The notes beneath the pieces were generated by a model. The model was not told the DNA's origin. It ran no database searches and saw only the letters and a list, made by a program, of their open reading frames with translations. This document shows positions 1-8,554 of a stretch of 64,000 nt of DNA, one piece after another; the first letter of the stretch is position 1; every line of letters begins with the position of its first letter. Source of the DNA: WRDF01 sp031552235 (GTDB lineage Bacteria; Bacteroidota; Bacteroidia; Bacteroidales; Rikenellaceae); assembly GCA_031552235.1 (NCBI GenBank), contig JAVBMR010000003.1, positions 52,068 through 116,067 on the forward strand, written 5' to 3'. The position numbers and the translations under genes are program-made.

Positions 1-1390
1 GGCGGGCAACGAGTTCTTCGGGTGTATCTTCATCTGTTTCAATGGCCTCCTGTATCTCAACCGACACGAATTCCACCTTGTACCCGAACTCTTCGGCCAC
101 GACCACGAGTGCCTCGGCATCGAGCCTCTGGTTTATCGACACCATAAGCCCGAGGTTCATGCAGGCGGTAATTACCTCCGTCACGCTCACGTCCATCATG
201 GTCGCGAGTTCGCTCACGGTAACGAATTCCGTAACCTGCAGCGTGCTCTTGTCCATCTCTTCGCGCTCCATCTCCTCGCTCATGCGGGCGGACACGGCGT
301 CGCGCTTGTCGCGGCGATACTTCGCGCTCTTGCTTTTCGAACCCTTCGACGTAAGGCGGGCAAGCGTTTCCTTTACCTGCTTCTGCACGTCTTCGTCGCT
401 CACTTCGGGGCGCACGACGGGTTTTACACCTTTTTTATTATTAGGGCCTTTTTTCTTGTCCTGGAATTGCGGCTTTCCGGCTCCGGGGCCACCCATTCCG
501 GGTTTTCCGCCTCCATGCGGGCCGCGGCCCTGTCCGGGCGCTGGCGGTTGCTGTTTTGTTACATCCACCTTGTCTTTGGTGATCCTCTTGCGCTTGCCGC
601 GGCCGCCGCTGCGGTCATAATCCTTCACATCTATCTTACCGAGGACCTTGGGACCCGAAAGCGTACTGCCTTCGGTGTCGGGACGGAATATATTGCTGTC
701 GTCGGCAGCGGTGCGTTCGTCGAACGTCATGGTCTGCCTCGCGGAGTCCGAAGCGTTAGCCGCAGCCGGCGCTTCTGCCTTCGGAGCTTCTTTCACGGGC
801 TCTTCGGTTTTTTTCACTTCCGGTTCCGGCTTCGGCTTAACCTCTGCCGCAGGTTCCGGTTTCGGAGCTGCTTCGGCTTTCGGCGCGGCAGGCTTCGGGG
901 CTTCCGCCTTAGGAGCCTCTGCTTTCGGCGCTTCTTCCAGTTTCGGAGCGGCAGGCTTCGGAGGTTCGACCTTCGGGGCTTCCTTCACAGGTTCTTCCAG
1001 CTTAGGCTTCGGCTTACCGGCATCGAGGTCTATCTTACCCACGAATTTCGGCCCGCGCGAGGCGACTTCCTCTTTTGCCGAGATGACGCTCGACTTAATG
1101 ACCACCTCGTCCTTGAAATCGGGTTCGGCTTTCCTATCCTCTTCCTTGCGGTCGTTTATCGACACGCTTTCGGGCTTGAAGTTTATCCTTTCCCTGACGT
1201 TGGCCACATTATCCGGCATATTGCCCCCAAACTCTTTCTGCAATGCGGAAAAAGCATCGGACGGAACGACGGTGTTGGGCGAATTGTCCACCTCGAAGCC
1301 CTTCTTGCGGAGGAATTCGACAATGGTGTTCAGCCCGACGTTGAATTGCCGCGCCGCCTGGTTGAGCCTGACTCTTTTTTCGTTTGACAT
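1..1390 (-). CDS. infB: Translation initiation factor IF-2, N-terminal part (runs off the window)
   Basis: The minus-strand frame opens with ATG at 1390 (MSNEKRVRLNQAARQFNVG...) and stays open to base 1, so only about 463 N-terminal residues are present. Residues 1-55 form an IF2_N module. Residues about 70-330 are a low-complexity Lys/Pro/Ala/Glu linker with repeated APKAE-like units, then Gly-rich and basic stretches. A second IF2_N-like module (VSELATMMDVSVTEVITACM) lies near 385-450. The GTPase and fMet-tRNA-binding domains lie beyond the window. IF-2 places initiator tRNA on the 30S subunit and promotes subunit joining. It follows rimP and nusA as in most bacteria, but 279 bases of repeat-like sequence separate it from nusA. 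Confidence 0.93.
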   Translation of the reverse strand, partial: MSNEKRVRLNQAARQFNVGLNTIVEFLRKKGFEVDNSPNTVVPSDAFSALQKEFGGNMPDNVANVRERINFKPESVSINDRKEEDRKAEPDFKDEVVIKSSVISAKEEVASRGPKFVGKIDLDAGKPKPKLEEPVKEAPKVEPPKPAAPKLEEAPKAEAPKAEAPKPAAPKAEAAPKPEPAAEVKPKPEPEVKKTEEPVKEAPKAEAPAAANASDSARQTMTFDERTAADDSNIFRPDTEGSTLSGPKVLGKIDVKDYDRSGGRGKRKRITKDKVDVTKQQPPAPGQGRGPHGGGKPGMGGPGAGKPQFQDKKKGPNNKKGVKPVVRPEVSDEDVQKQVKETLARLTSKGSKSKSAKYRRDKRDAVSARMSEEMEREEMDKSTLQVTEFVTVSELATMMDVSVTEVITACMNLGLMVSINQRLDAEALVVVAEEFGYKVEFVSVEIQEAIETDEDTPEELVAR

Positions 1391-1669
1391 ATATCTTCCT
1401 TTCTTCTTTCTGTTCGTTCTTACGTTACGCGTTTGGGGGAGGCCGCCGCCCGGGGTGTTGCTTCTAATTACCTGCCTTGCACTTAGCGCGGCTTAGGTCG
1501 GCGATTCAAATTACTTCGCTCCGCTTTATCCCTCCCGGCCACCGCGCACTTTGCGCGCCTGGCGGCCGACGACGGGGCGTCGATGATTCAAATTACCTCC
1601 TCGTCTTTTTTCCGCACCGCGCTTCGCGCGACTACGGGACTTCGTCGGTGATTCGAATGACGCATTGCG
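1391..1669. repeat. Repeat-rich gap between nusA and infB
   Basis: Two successive modules begin gattcaaattac (about 1503 and 1584). The second carries a small GC hairpin (ccgcgcttcgcgcg) and ends gggacttcgtcggtga. Closely similar wording recurs at about 46447-46500 and 48436-48500, so this is a dispersed intergenic repeat rather than a gene. It sits inside an otherwise tight operon. Confidence 0.6.
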
Positions 1670-2899
1670 CTATTCGAATTCACTCTTGAGGATGTTCACA
1701 ACCTCCCTCACGGTTTCCTCTTCGAGGTCGGTACGTTTCGCAAGCTCTTCCACAGAATGTTCGAGCACGCTCTTCGCCGTGTCGCATCCTATGCCTTTGA
1801 GGGCGTCGATGATCCACTGTTCGATCTCGTCCGAGAAATCGTCCAGAGCCACGTCCTCCTCTTCGACCTCGCGGTAAACGTCGATGTCGTAGCCTGTGAG
1901 CATGCTCGCCAGACGGATGTTCAACCCGCCTTTACCGATAGCCAGCGAAACCTCGCTCGGTTTGAGGTAAACGGCTGCTGTCTTCTTTTCCTCGTCGAGG
2001 TTGATCGAAGTGACCTTGGCGGGATTCAGCGCGCGCTGGATCAAAAGCTGCATGTTGTTCGTCCAGTTCACCACGTCGATGTTCTCGTTGCGCAATTCTT
2101 TTACTATAGAGTATATGCGCGAGCCTTTCATACCCACGCAGGCGCCCACCGGGTCGATCCTCTCGTCGTAAGAGTCCACAGCCACCTTGGCCCTTTCGCC
2201 CGGGATGCGCACGATCTTCTTGATTGTGATAAGCCCGTCGTATATTTCCGGCACTTCCAGTTCGAACAGCCTTTCGAGGAACTCGGGGGCGGTACGCGAC
2301 AAAATGATGACCGGGGTATTGTTCCTCATTTCCACCTTGGAAACGATGGCGCGGATCGAGTCGCCCTTGCGGAAAAAGTCGCTCGGGATCTGCTCGCTCT
2401 TCGGCAGGACGAGTTCGTTGTCCTCGTCGTCCAACACGAGTATCTCTTTCTTCCACACCTGATAAACCTCGCCGGTGATGATCTCGCCCACCTTCGCGCT
2501 GTATTTTTCGTACAGGCTCGCCTTTTCGAGGTCGAGGATGCGCGACGCGAGGTTCTGGCGCAGCGACAGCACGGCACGGCGTCCGAAGTCCGCCAGCTTC
2601 AGTTCGTCCGCCACCTCTTCGCCCACTTCGTATGTCGCATCGATCTTGCGTGCGTCGCTCAGCGATATCTGCTGGTTCGGGTTCTCCACCTCTCCGTCAT
2701 TCACAATCACGCGGTTGCGCCATATTTCCATATCGCCCTTTTCCGGGTTGACGATCACGTCGAAGTTCTCGTCGGTTTCGAAAGTTTTGATGAGGTAGTG
2801 GCGGAAGACGTCTTCGATAACACCGATCATTGTGCTTTTGTCGATGTTCTTCAGCTCTTTGAACTCAGCGAACGTGCTGATCAGATTAACATTATCCAT
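1670..2899 (-). CDS. nusA: Transcription termination/antitermination factor NusA
   Basis: 409 residues starting MDNVNLISTFAEFKELKNID. The NusA N-terminal RNA polymerase-binding domain covers about 1-125. An S1 domain covers about 135-200 (GEIITGEVYQVWKKEILVL). Two KH domains follow, including VSLAIGKGGLNIRLAS near 325-345. A short acidic helix-hairpin-helix-like tail covers about 365-409 (WIIDALKGIGCDTAKSVLEH). NusA binds RNA polymerase and nascent RNA and modulates pausing, termination and antitermination. It lies 33 bases after rimP and upstream of infB, the standard order. The single short C-terminal module, rather than the two acidic repeats of E. coli NusA, is usual outside gammaproteobacteria. 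Confidence 0.96.
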   Translation of the reverse strand: MDNVNLISTFAEFKELKNIDKSTMIGVIEDVFRHYLIKTFETDENFDVIVNPEKGDMEIWRNRVIVNDGEVENPNQQISLSDARKIDATYEVGEEVADELKLADFGRRAVLSLRQNLASRILDLEKASLYEKYSAKVGEIITGEVYQVWKKEILVLDDEDNELVLPKSEQIPSDFFRKGDSIRAIVSKVEMRNNTPVIILSRTAPEFLERLFELEVPEIYDGLITIKKIVRIPGERAKVAVDSYDERIDPVGACVGMKGSRIYSIVKELRNENIDVVNWTNNMQLLIQRALNPAKVTSINLDEEKKTAAVYLKPSEVSLAIGKGGLNIRLASMLTGYDIDVYREVEEEDVALDDFSDEIEQWIIDALKGIGCDTAKSVLEHSVEELAKRTDLEEETVREVVNILKSEFE

Positions 2900-2932
2900 A
2901 GTAGTATTGACGGTACGTTTTATTTTTTGCTG

Positions 2933-3400
2933 TTATTTGAAATCCAAATGTTCTTTCGTGCTCTTTACCTGGTCGAGCGGATAGGTTTTGACGTTCTCCA
3001 CTTCGACCTTTTTCTTTTTGCCTTCCACGGCCACTTTTTCGGTGTAGGCCACCGTTATGCTGTCGGGCGCGGCATCGCGCAGTTCGGCCAGAATCTTGAT
3101 CCCGTCCTTCAACACGACCTCCACCGGCTTGCCGACAAGCTTCGCATACTGACGGAACACCTTGAGCGGCTGTCCTATCCCCGCCGAAGCCACCGTGAGC
3201 GAGAAATCTTCCTGCTCGCGGTCGAACCGGGCGTCGATAGCGCGGCTCAGTTCCACGCAAGTGTCGATGGTGACCGAGGTATCGCTGTCCACCGTGAGCT
3301 CGACGTCGTTGGCAAGCGACACCTTCACGTCCACGACGAAAAGGTCGCTTCCCTCCATGAACCTCTCGGCTGCTTCCCGTATTTTTTGTGCTTCGATCAT
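2933..3400 (-). CDS. rimP: Ribosome maturation factor RimP
   Basis: 155 residues starting MIEAQKIREAAERFMEGSDL, with the two-part RimP layout: an alpha/beta N-domain (about 1-80, LFVVDVKVSLANDVELTVDSD) and an Sm-like beta-barrel C-domain (about 85-155, GKPVEVVLKDGIKILAELRD). Length is typical. RimP helps assemble the 30S subunit. It is first in the rimP-nusA-infB group, and a promoter-like box with a leader hairpin sits just upstream (3467-3514). Confidence 0.93.
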   Translation of the reverse strand: MIEAQKIREAAERFMEGSDLFVVDVKVSLANDVELTVDSDTSVTIDTCVELSRAIDARFDREQEDFSLTVASAGIGQPLKVFRQYAKLVGKPVEVVLKDGIKILAELRDAAPDSITVAYTEKVAVEGKKKKVEVENVKTYPLDQVKSTKEHLDFK

Positions 3401-3466
3401 AACTATCTAAATATTACGGCCCTACCCATCCTGCTAAACCCATTTCGATGACCTTATGAGACGAAA

Positions 3467-3488
3467 ATAGGGGACTTCCGTCCCCTAT
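3467..3488 (-). terminator. 9-bp hairpin in the lpxA-rimP gap
   Basis: ATAGGGGAC and GTCCCCTAT form a perfect stem around ttcc. Read on the minus strand it is followed by TATTTTCG, a weak U-run. It may terminate lpxA transcripts, or act as a leader hairpin for rimP, because a promoter-like box lies just upstream. Confidence 0.6.
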
Positions 3489-3506
3489 CTCCCTCGTTTA
3501 TCTGTG

Positions 3507-3514
3507 CAAAGATA
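3507..3514 (-). promoter_or_regulatory. Bacteroidota-type -7 box for rimP-nusA-infB
   Basis: The minus strand reads TATCTTTG followed by C, an exact match to the TAnnTTTG -7 element known in Bacteroidota. It lies 107 bases before the rimP start codon. No clear -33 TTTG is seen. Confidence 0.5.
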
Positions 3515-3576
3515 GTAAAAATTTGCTTCTGCCGCTATCTTCGAACGCTTTTTTATCACGTTTTAGTGTCACGCGC

Positions 3577-4374
3577 CTATTCCTCATCGTTCTTTTTAGA
3601 ACTCCAGGGCTTCAGGATACCCCTCTTCGACTCCTTGATGAAGTTTATAATCGCGTCACGTTCAGTACTTTCAGCAAACTGCTCCATAACGATGTCGCAG
3701 GCCTTGCCGTATGTGTAGCCGCTCTGGAAGATTATGCGAAATATCTCCTGTATGTTGTGTACCTGTTCGTCGGTAAACCCGCGCCTGCGGAGTCCGATAG
3801 TATTCGCACCGGCGTATTGTATCGGTTCGTGCGACGCTTTTACGAACGGGGGAATATCCTTGTTAACGAACGTGCCTGCGCCCACCATAACGTGCGAACC
3901 GATGCGCGAGAACTGCACCGCGCCGCCCTGGCCGCCGAATACCACCCAGTCTCCCACTTCGACCTCACCGGCCAAAAGCACGTTGTTCACGATAACGCAG
4001 TAATCGCCTATAACGCAGTCATGCCCCACATGGCAGCACGCCATGAAAAGGTTGTTGCTGCCTATCACGGTCTTGCCCCTTGCGGCAGTCCCGCGGTTGA
4101 GCGAAGCGCCCTCGCGCACGGTGTTGTTGTCGCCCATTTCGAGGGTCGTGTATTCGCCTCTGAACTTGAGGTCCTGCGGCACACCGCCCACAACGGCATT
4201 CGGGTGTATCTTGCAGTTTTTGCCCATGCGCGTACCGGCGAGCACGGTCGCGTGCGGGCCCACCCATGTTCCTTCTCCGATCACAACGTCATCGGCTATG
4301 TATGCAAAGGCTTCTACTGTAACATTTTCGCCGAGTTTCGCCCCGGGGTGTACGAATGCTAATTCACTTACCAT
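3577..4374 (-). CDS. lpxA: Acyl-ACP--UDP-N-acetylglucosamine O-acyltransferase LpxA
   Basis: 265 residues, MVSELAFVHPGAKLGENVTV..., a left-handed beta-helix of hexapeptide repeats over about 1-190 and a helical C-terminus. The conserved segment ACCHVGHDC (about residues 122-130) carries the catalytic histidine of the family. LpxA performs the first acylation of lipid A synthesis, moving a 3-hydroxyacyl chain from ACP to UDP-GlcNAc in the cytosol. It lies 19 bases after the lpxC-fabZ fusion, whose products serve the same pathway. Length and repeat pattern are typical. Confidence 0.96.
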   Translation of the reverse strand: MVSELAFVHPGAKLGENVTVEAFAYIADDVVIGEGTWVGPHATVLAGTRMGKNCKIHPNAVVGGVPQDLKFRGEYTTLEMGDNNTVREGASLNRGTAARGKTVIGSNNLFMACCHVGHDCVIGDYCVIVNNVLLAGEVEVGDWVVFGGQGGAVQFSRIGSHVMVGAGTFVNKDIPPFVKASHEPIQYAGANTIGLRRRGFTDEQVHNIQEIFRIIFQSGYTYGKACDIVMEQFAESTERDAIINFIKESKRGILKPWSSKKNDEE

Positions 4375-4393
4375 TATATAGAAAGTATGATAG

Positions 4394-5785
4394 TTATCCT
4401 CTGTTTTTCGCTACCTGCGCCACGAGGATAGCCTCAGTGGCGAGTTGTTGGCCTACGAACGCCTTGGCCTCCATCTTCACGATGCCCCTGCGGACAGGTT
4501 CGGTCAGCTTCAGCTCGAAGTGCAAAGTATCACCCGGCACGACTTTCTGCTTGAACTTGACTTCGTCGATCTTCAGGAAATACGTAGAGTAGTTTTCCGG
4601 ATCCTCGATGCTGTGCAGGGCGAGTATGCCTCCGCACTGCGCCATCGCCTCGACGATAAGCACGCCCGGCATGACCGGCTCGGCAGGGAAGTGTCCCACG
4701 AAGAACGGTTCGTTCATGGTCACGTTCTTGATCCCCGCGACGCTTTCCGAGTCGATATGGATGATCTTGTCCACGAGCAGGAATGGCGGCCTGTGCGGCA
4801 GCAGCTTCATGATGCCGTTGATATCGTAAACCGGCTCTTTTGCCGGATCGTATTTATAGATGGGCTTCACGCCTTCCCTGCGCATGGTTTTGCGCAGCAT
4901 TTTCATCGAGTCGGTGTTAGCCTTGTGTCCCGGGCGCGTGGCCATTACCTTGCCCTTTATGCGCAGGCCCATGAGGGCGAAGTCGCCGAGAATGTCGAGC
5001 AGTTTGTGGCGGGCGGGTTCGTTGCGGAAGCGCAGCGAGATATTGTCGAGGTATCCGCCCTTGACTTCCACATCGCGGCCGGGGAACAGTTTTCTTACAC
5101 GGGCTATCTGCTCTTCCGACACGTTGTGTTCCACGACGACGATGGCGTTGTCCACATCGCCGCCCTTGATAAGGTTCGCGCCGAGCAGCAGTTCGAGTTC
5201 GTGGAAGAAAACGAACGTGCGGCATGGGGCTATATCTTTCGCGAAATCAGAATTCTTATCGAACGTGGCGTACTGGTTGCCCAGCACGTCCGAGCCGTAA
5301 TCTATATGTACCGAAACGCTGAACTCGTCGTCGGGCAGGATGACTATCTCGACGCCCTTCTCCTCGTCCGTATAGCGCAGGGTTTCCGTAACGTTGTAGT
5401 ACTGGATGAACGCTTCCTGCTCTTCGAGTCCCGCGGCGCCTATCTTTTCGGCGTATTCGCGTGCCGAGCCGTCCATAATGGGGACTTCCGGGCCGTCCAC
5501 CTCGACTATGGCGTTGTCCACGCCCATCGACCAGAGCGCGGCCATCATATGTTCGATGGTCGAAACCTTTGCGTCGCCTTTGGCTATCGTTGTGCTGCGC
5601 GAGGTGTCGGTAACGTTTTCGGCTATGGCCTGTATTTCGGGCTGGCCTTCGAGGTCTACGCGTTTAAAAACGATCCCCGTATCGGCCGGGGCGGGGAGTA
5701 TGTTCATCGTAACCTTAAGGCCTGAATGCAATCCCGTCCCGTTCACGGTAAACGGGGCCTTAAGCGTTTTTTGCTTATTGGACAT
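4394..5785 (-). CDS. lpxC-fabZ: Bifunctional LpxC deacetylase / FabZ 3-hydroxyacyl-ACP dehydratase
   Basis: 463 residues. Residues 1 to about 305 are LpxC, the zinc-dependent UDP-3-O-acyl-GlcNAc deacetylase. Zinc-ligand motifs are visible: STIEHMMAAL near residue 75, and RHKLLDILGDFALMG near 255-270. Residues about 320-463 are FabZ, the hot-dog fold dehydratase, with LLPHRPPFLLVDKI and GHFPAEPVMPGVLIVEAMAQ carrying the catalytic His and Glu. The fusion is characteristic of Bacteroidota. It couples lipid A commitment to fatty-acid elongation, both drawing on the 3-hydroxyacyl-ACP pool. It is followed directly by lpxA. A divergent promoter region (5885-5923) lies upstream. Confidence 0.97.
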   Translation of the reverse strand: MSNKQKTLKAPFTVNGTGLHSGLKVTMNILPAPADTGIVFKRVDLEGQPEIQAIAENVTDTSRSTTIAKGDAKVSTIEHMMAALWSMGVDNAIVEVDGPEVPIMDGSAREYAEKIGAAGLEEQEAFIQYYNVTETLRYTDEEKGVEIVILPDDEFSVSVHIDYGSDVLGNQYATFDKNSDFAKDIAPCRTFVFFHELELLLGANLIKGGDVDNAIVVVEHNVSEEQIARVRKLFPGRDVEVKGGYLDNISLRFRNEPARHKLLDILGDFALMGLRIKGKVMATRPGHKANTDSMKMLRKTMRREGVKPIYKYDPAKEPVYDINGIMKLLPHRPPFLLVDKIIHIDSESVAGIKNVTMNEPFFVGHFPAEPVMPGVLIVEAMAQCGGILALHSIEDPENYSTYFLKIDEVKFKQKVVPGDTLHFELKLTEPVRRGIVKMEAKAFVGQQLATEAILVAQVAKNRG

Positions 5786-5884
5786 AATAGTTTAAGTATG
5801 TATAGGCGTTTTATTCGTAGAATAAAGGATGCGTCCCGGCAATTCAAGTTTGCTTGAATTGCACCCGACTTTCACTTTATTAGG

Positions 5885-5892
5885 CAAAGGTA
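5885..5892 (-). promoter_or_regulatory. -7 box for lpxC-fabZ / lpxA
   Basis: The minus strand reads TACCTTTG, matching TAnnTTTG, about 100 bases before the lpxC-fabZ start. A hairpin (gcaattcaag / cttgaattgc, 5839-5862) lies in the implied leader. Confidence 0.5.
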
Positions 5893-5915
5893 TTAATTTT
5901 TATATAAGAAAGTAG

Positions 5916-5923
5916 TACTTTTG
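5916..5923 (+). promoter_or_regulatory. -7 box for the TonB-like gene, divergent from lpxC
   Basis: TACTTTTG followed by C matches the Bacteroidota -7 consensus and lies 23 bases before the ATG at 5947. The opposite-strand box at 5885-5892 makes this a compact divergent promoter region. Confidence 0.5.
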
Positions 5924-5946
5924 CTTAAATTTCTATCCCCGGGGGA

Positions 5947-6753
5947 ATGAGCGGCAAAAAAACACAGGACATCAAAAAGCGCCAACCGCTGCGACTGCCG
6001 TTCGAAAAGCACGAAACGGACATCGGCACATGGTGCTACGACCATCGTATCGGCATCTGCGTCACGCTTGTGGCCTACGTGCTGTTCATGGGTGCGTTCG
6101 CCTGGGGCACCATCTCGCTGAACATCAACAAGACCAACAGCACCATACTTATAGAGTTCCCTAAAGAGGAGAAACGCGTGGAGTTGACGCCGGAGCAGCA
6201 GCGCATACTCGCCCAGAGCCAACAGAACGACTACTCCAACGTGCGCAACGCCGCGTCGAACGAGAACGCCAAGGAACTCGATCCGCGCCTGAACGACGAC
6301 CGCGGCACCAAGGCCTCGCAGCTCTACGAGGATGCCGGCAAGCTCGGTGAATCGATGCGGGCCAACAGGGCGGCCTATGAACAGGGGCTTGCCGCGGAGC
6401 GCGAGATAGCGGGCGGCGGCAACAATGCCAAAGGCGGCGAGGGGGAGTCTAAAAACTCAAAGATATCAGGCAACGTCACCGTGAGGTTTTCGTTCGCCGA
6501 CCCGGTGCGCAACTCGGTCAACCTCATCGTCCCGGCCTACATGTGCGAGGGAGGAGGCGTGGTCGAACTCACGGTGGCGCTCGACAACAACGGGTACGTC
6601 GTTTCCACATCGGTCAACAAGTCGGCATCCACCCCGGACGAGTGCATGCAGAATTCGGCGATAAAAGCGGCGTCGCAGTCGCGGTTCAACGTGAACCCGG
6701 CCGCGCCCAAGCGCCAGACGGGAACAATATCATACACCTTTATCCCCCAATAA
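5947..6753 (+). CDS. TonB-like single-pass inner-membrane protein
   Basis: 268 residues. A short basic cytoplasmic start is followed by one membrane helix (about 37-58, ICVTLVAYVLFMGAFAWGTI). A long hydrophilic, Asn/Glu/Ala-rich periplasmic linker follows. The C-terminal domain (about 175-268) is TonB_C-like: GGGVVELTVALDNNGYVVSTSV, a conserved Cys pair, and the ending GTISYTFIPQ. TonB proteins carry proton-motive energy from ExbBD to outer-membrane receptors. No exbB or exbD is nearby, so this is probably a stand-alone TonB homologue or a structural relative. The next gene starts one base after its stop, implying co-transcription. Confidence 0.72.
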   Translation: MSGKKTQDIKKRQPLRLPFEKHETDIGTWCYDHRIGICVTLVAYVLFMGAFAWGTISLNINKTNSTILIEFPKEEKRVELTPEQQRILAQSQQNDYSNVRNAASNENAKELDPRLNDDRGTKASQLYEDAGKLGESMRANRAAYEQGLAAEREIAGGGNNAKGGEGESKNSKISGNVTVRFSFADPVRNSVNLIVPAYMCEGGGVVELTVALDNNGYVVSTSVNKSASTPDECMQNSAIKAASQSRFNVNPAAPKRQTGTISYTFIPQ

Positions 6754-6754
6754 C

Positions 6755-7720
6755 ATGGCAAAACGTGTCGCCATCACAGGCGCGGCCGGGAACCTCGGAA
6801 GCCTTCTCGCGCGCGAAATGCTCGGCCCGGGCGGCGATGGCGCGGCCCTCAACCTGCTCTTACATAACAAAGACCTGCCGACAGACATAAGCGGCAACGC
6901 CAAGGCCTCGGTCTTTCGCATAGACCTCGCGAGGCCCGAAACCCTCGACGGAGGAGCGCTCGACGGCGTGGACACCATAGTCCACTTTGCCGGGGTGCTC
7001 TTTAAGGCCAACCCGGAGAAATTCCTGCCCACCACCAATACCGCCTATTTCCGCAACCTTCTGGACGCGGCGGCACGACACAACGTGAAGCGCGTGGTGT
7101 TGGTAAGTTTTCCGCATGTCGAGGGCGAAACCACACCTGACGCCCCTGCGAAAGGCTCGCTCGACGGCCGTCCCGATTCCGCACACGCCTCCACCCGCCT
7201 CGAAGAGGAAAAGCTGCTGTTCCGGTATGGGGCGCAGTACGGTTTCGAACCTGTTTCCCTGCGCGTGGGCATGGTCTACGGCAAAGGGATACTCATGATC
7301 GACGCGGCGCAATGGTTCGCACGCCACTGGTTACTCGGCATCTGGCGCAAACCAACGTGGATACATCTCATATCCGCGCCCGATTTTGCCAGGGCGACAA
7401 CTGCGGCGGCGCTCAAACCCGGCATAAACGGCATCTACCATATCGGCGACGAGGGCGCGCAGACCCTCCAGGAATTCCTCGACACCATCACCATCCACGC
7501 AGGCGGCCGCAAACCGTGGCGCATGCCGGTATGGATGATAATGTCCGCCGCTCGCGGCTTCGAGACATTCTCGTTCATATTCGGCACGAGAAGCCCGCTC
7601 ACACGCGATTTCATACGCATAGGGATGGCTTCTTATTATGGCGACACCTCGCGCATGCGGCAAGATCTGCTCCCGGAACTGCGGTACGAAACTTTCCGCG
7701 ACGGCATCGGACTGTTCTGA
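6755..7720 (+). CDS. NAD(P)-binding epimerase/dehydratase-like protein (extended SDR)
   Basis: 321 residues. The N-terminal Rossmann motif is VAITGAAGNLGSLLARE (GxxGxxG, about 5-20), followed by VDTIVHFAGVLFKANPE and VKRVVLVS, as in sugar-nucleotide epimerase-like SDRs. The usual catalytic YxxxK is not evident: the matching region reads STRLEEEKLLFRYG, with Lys but no Tyr four residues earlier. It may be an atypical, possibly non-catalytic SDR, or use a shifted residue. The substrate cannot be told. Its start follows the TonB-like stop by one base and a terminator-like hairpin follows it at 7754, so the pair looks like a two-gene operon. Confidence 0.78.
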   Translation: MAKRVAITGAAGNLGSLLAREMLGPGGDGAALNLLLHNKDLPTDISGNAKASVFRIDLARPETLDGGALDGVDTIVHFAGVLFKANPEKFLPTTNTAYFRNLLDAAARHNVKRVVLVSFPHVEGETTPDAPAKGSLDGRPDSAHASTRLEEEKLLFRYGAQYGFEPVSLRVGMVYGKGILMIDAAQWFARHWLLGIWRKPTWIHLISAPDFARATTAAALKPGINGIYHIGDEGAQTLQEFLDTITIHAGGRKPWRMPVWMIMSAARGFETFSFIFGTRSPLTRDFIRIGMASYYGDTSRMRQDLLPELRYETFRDGIGLF

Positions 7721-7753
7721 CCCTCCCTGCTCCGAACACTTCCCTATTCCCGC

Positions 7754-7785
7754 AAAACGCAACTCCGGCCGGGCGTTTTATTCTA
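7754..7785 (+). terminator. Terminator after the SDR gene
   Basis: AAAACGC and GCGTTTT arms (7754-7760 / 7773-7779) with a GC-rich loop and a following T-rich run, 33 bases after the SDR stop. Confidence 0.55.
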
Positions 7786-7832
7786 TATCCCCTATTAAAA
7801 ACTAAAAAATACTAAAAAACCATCACCGTCCG

Positions 7833-7862
7833 TTTGCAGTATGTAAATTTTAGCTATACTTG
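7833..7862 (+). promoter_or_regulatory. Promoter for the small acidic protein
   Basis: TTTG (7833-7836) is followed after 18 bases by TATACTTG (7855-7862), one base off the TAnnTTTG consensus. The ATG at 7879 follows 16 bases later. Confidence 0.55.
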
Positions 7863-7878
7863 CAAAAATTTTTTAAAA

Positions 7879-8190
7879 ATGGCTAACGCATCGAACGCAA
7901 AGAAACGAGTAGTGATCAGCTACCACAACCTTCCGGTGGAGCTTCAGGAGGAACTCAAAAAGAAATATCCGCACGGCTACACCGAGGCTATGATACGTAT
8001 AGACAAAGGCCCGGGCGATTTTTTCTACGGAGTGGTGCTGGAAACGGAAGAAGTGAGCTACCTCGTTAAGATCGACGTCAAAGTGGACGGAAACCTCGAC
8101 GAAGAGGAGGACAAGGACTTCTACGATGACGACGACATCAAAGGTGCCGACGATATCATCGACAACTCCGACGAACCGGAAGACGAGTAA
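7879..8190 (+). CDS. Small acidic protein of unknown function
   Basis: 103 residues from the ATG at 7879 (MANASNAKKRVVISYHNLP). An in-frame ATG 45 bases upstream is disfavoured because it falls within the promoter elements. The first 75 residues look folded (VELQEELKKKYPHGYTEAMIR, then alternating strands FFYGVVLETEEVSYLVKIDV). The last 30 are extremely Asp/Glu-rich (DEEEDKDFYDDDD). Similar small proteins with an acidic tail occur in Bacteroidota, but I know no assigned role. The acidic tail suggests binding to a basic partner or nucleic-acid mimicry; this is only inference. Confidence 0.75.
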   Translation: MANASNAKKRVVISYHNLPVELQEELKKKYPHGYTEAMIRIDKGPGDFFYGVVLETEEVSYLVKIDVKVDGNLDEEEDKDFYDDDDIKGADDIIDNSDEPEDE

Positions 8191-8302
8191 CGATCCCGCA
8201 TAGCAGCAACCGGCAGAGGCCCTGCCCTGTAACGTGGTACAATAATTGTTTGAACCTTTCGACCAAACAGGAAGTAAAACATACCACAAAATTTAAAAGG
8301 AC

Positions 8303-8518
8303 ATGGCTTCGAAAGACAAGGATTACAGCAACGGCGAAATAACGGTACACTGGCGGCCGGAGAAATGTACCCACGCTGCAAAATGCATCACAACGCTCCC
8401 AGAAGTGTTCAACGTGAGGAACAGGCCGTGGGTAGACATCCATGGGGCGTCGACCGAAAGGATAATCGAAACGGTCGACCTTTGCCCGAGCGGCGCGCTC
8501 ACATATTCGAGAAATTAG
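8303..8518 (+). CDS. Small (4Fe-4S) mono-cluster protein, YjdI-like
   Basis: 71 residues. CTHAAKC (Cys22, Cys28, with His24 between) and a late CPSGAL (Cys61) fit the short divergent ferredoxin family exemplified by E. coli YjdI, where the CPSGAL motif is diagnostic. The middle contains VNGK-like strand-turn sequence and RPWVDIHGAS. It probably binds one iron-sulfur cluster in the cytosol. Its electron-transfer partner is unknown and no redox enzyme is adjacent. A bidirectional terminator follows. Confidence 0.82.
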   Translation: MASKDKDYSNGEITVHWRPEKCTHAAKCITTLPEVFNVRNRPWVDIHGASTERIIETVDLCPSGALTYSRN

Positions 8519-8554
8519 GGTAATGATGCCAAAATCAGGGACCCGCAAACAAAA

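Noticed and set aside
42..1496. Long plus-strand open frames rich in Gly, Phe and Ala
   Set aside because: They lie opposite the low-complexity linker of infB on the minus strand; their composition is a mirror of that linker.
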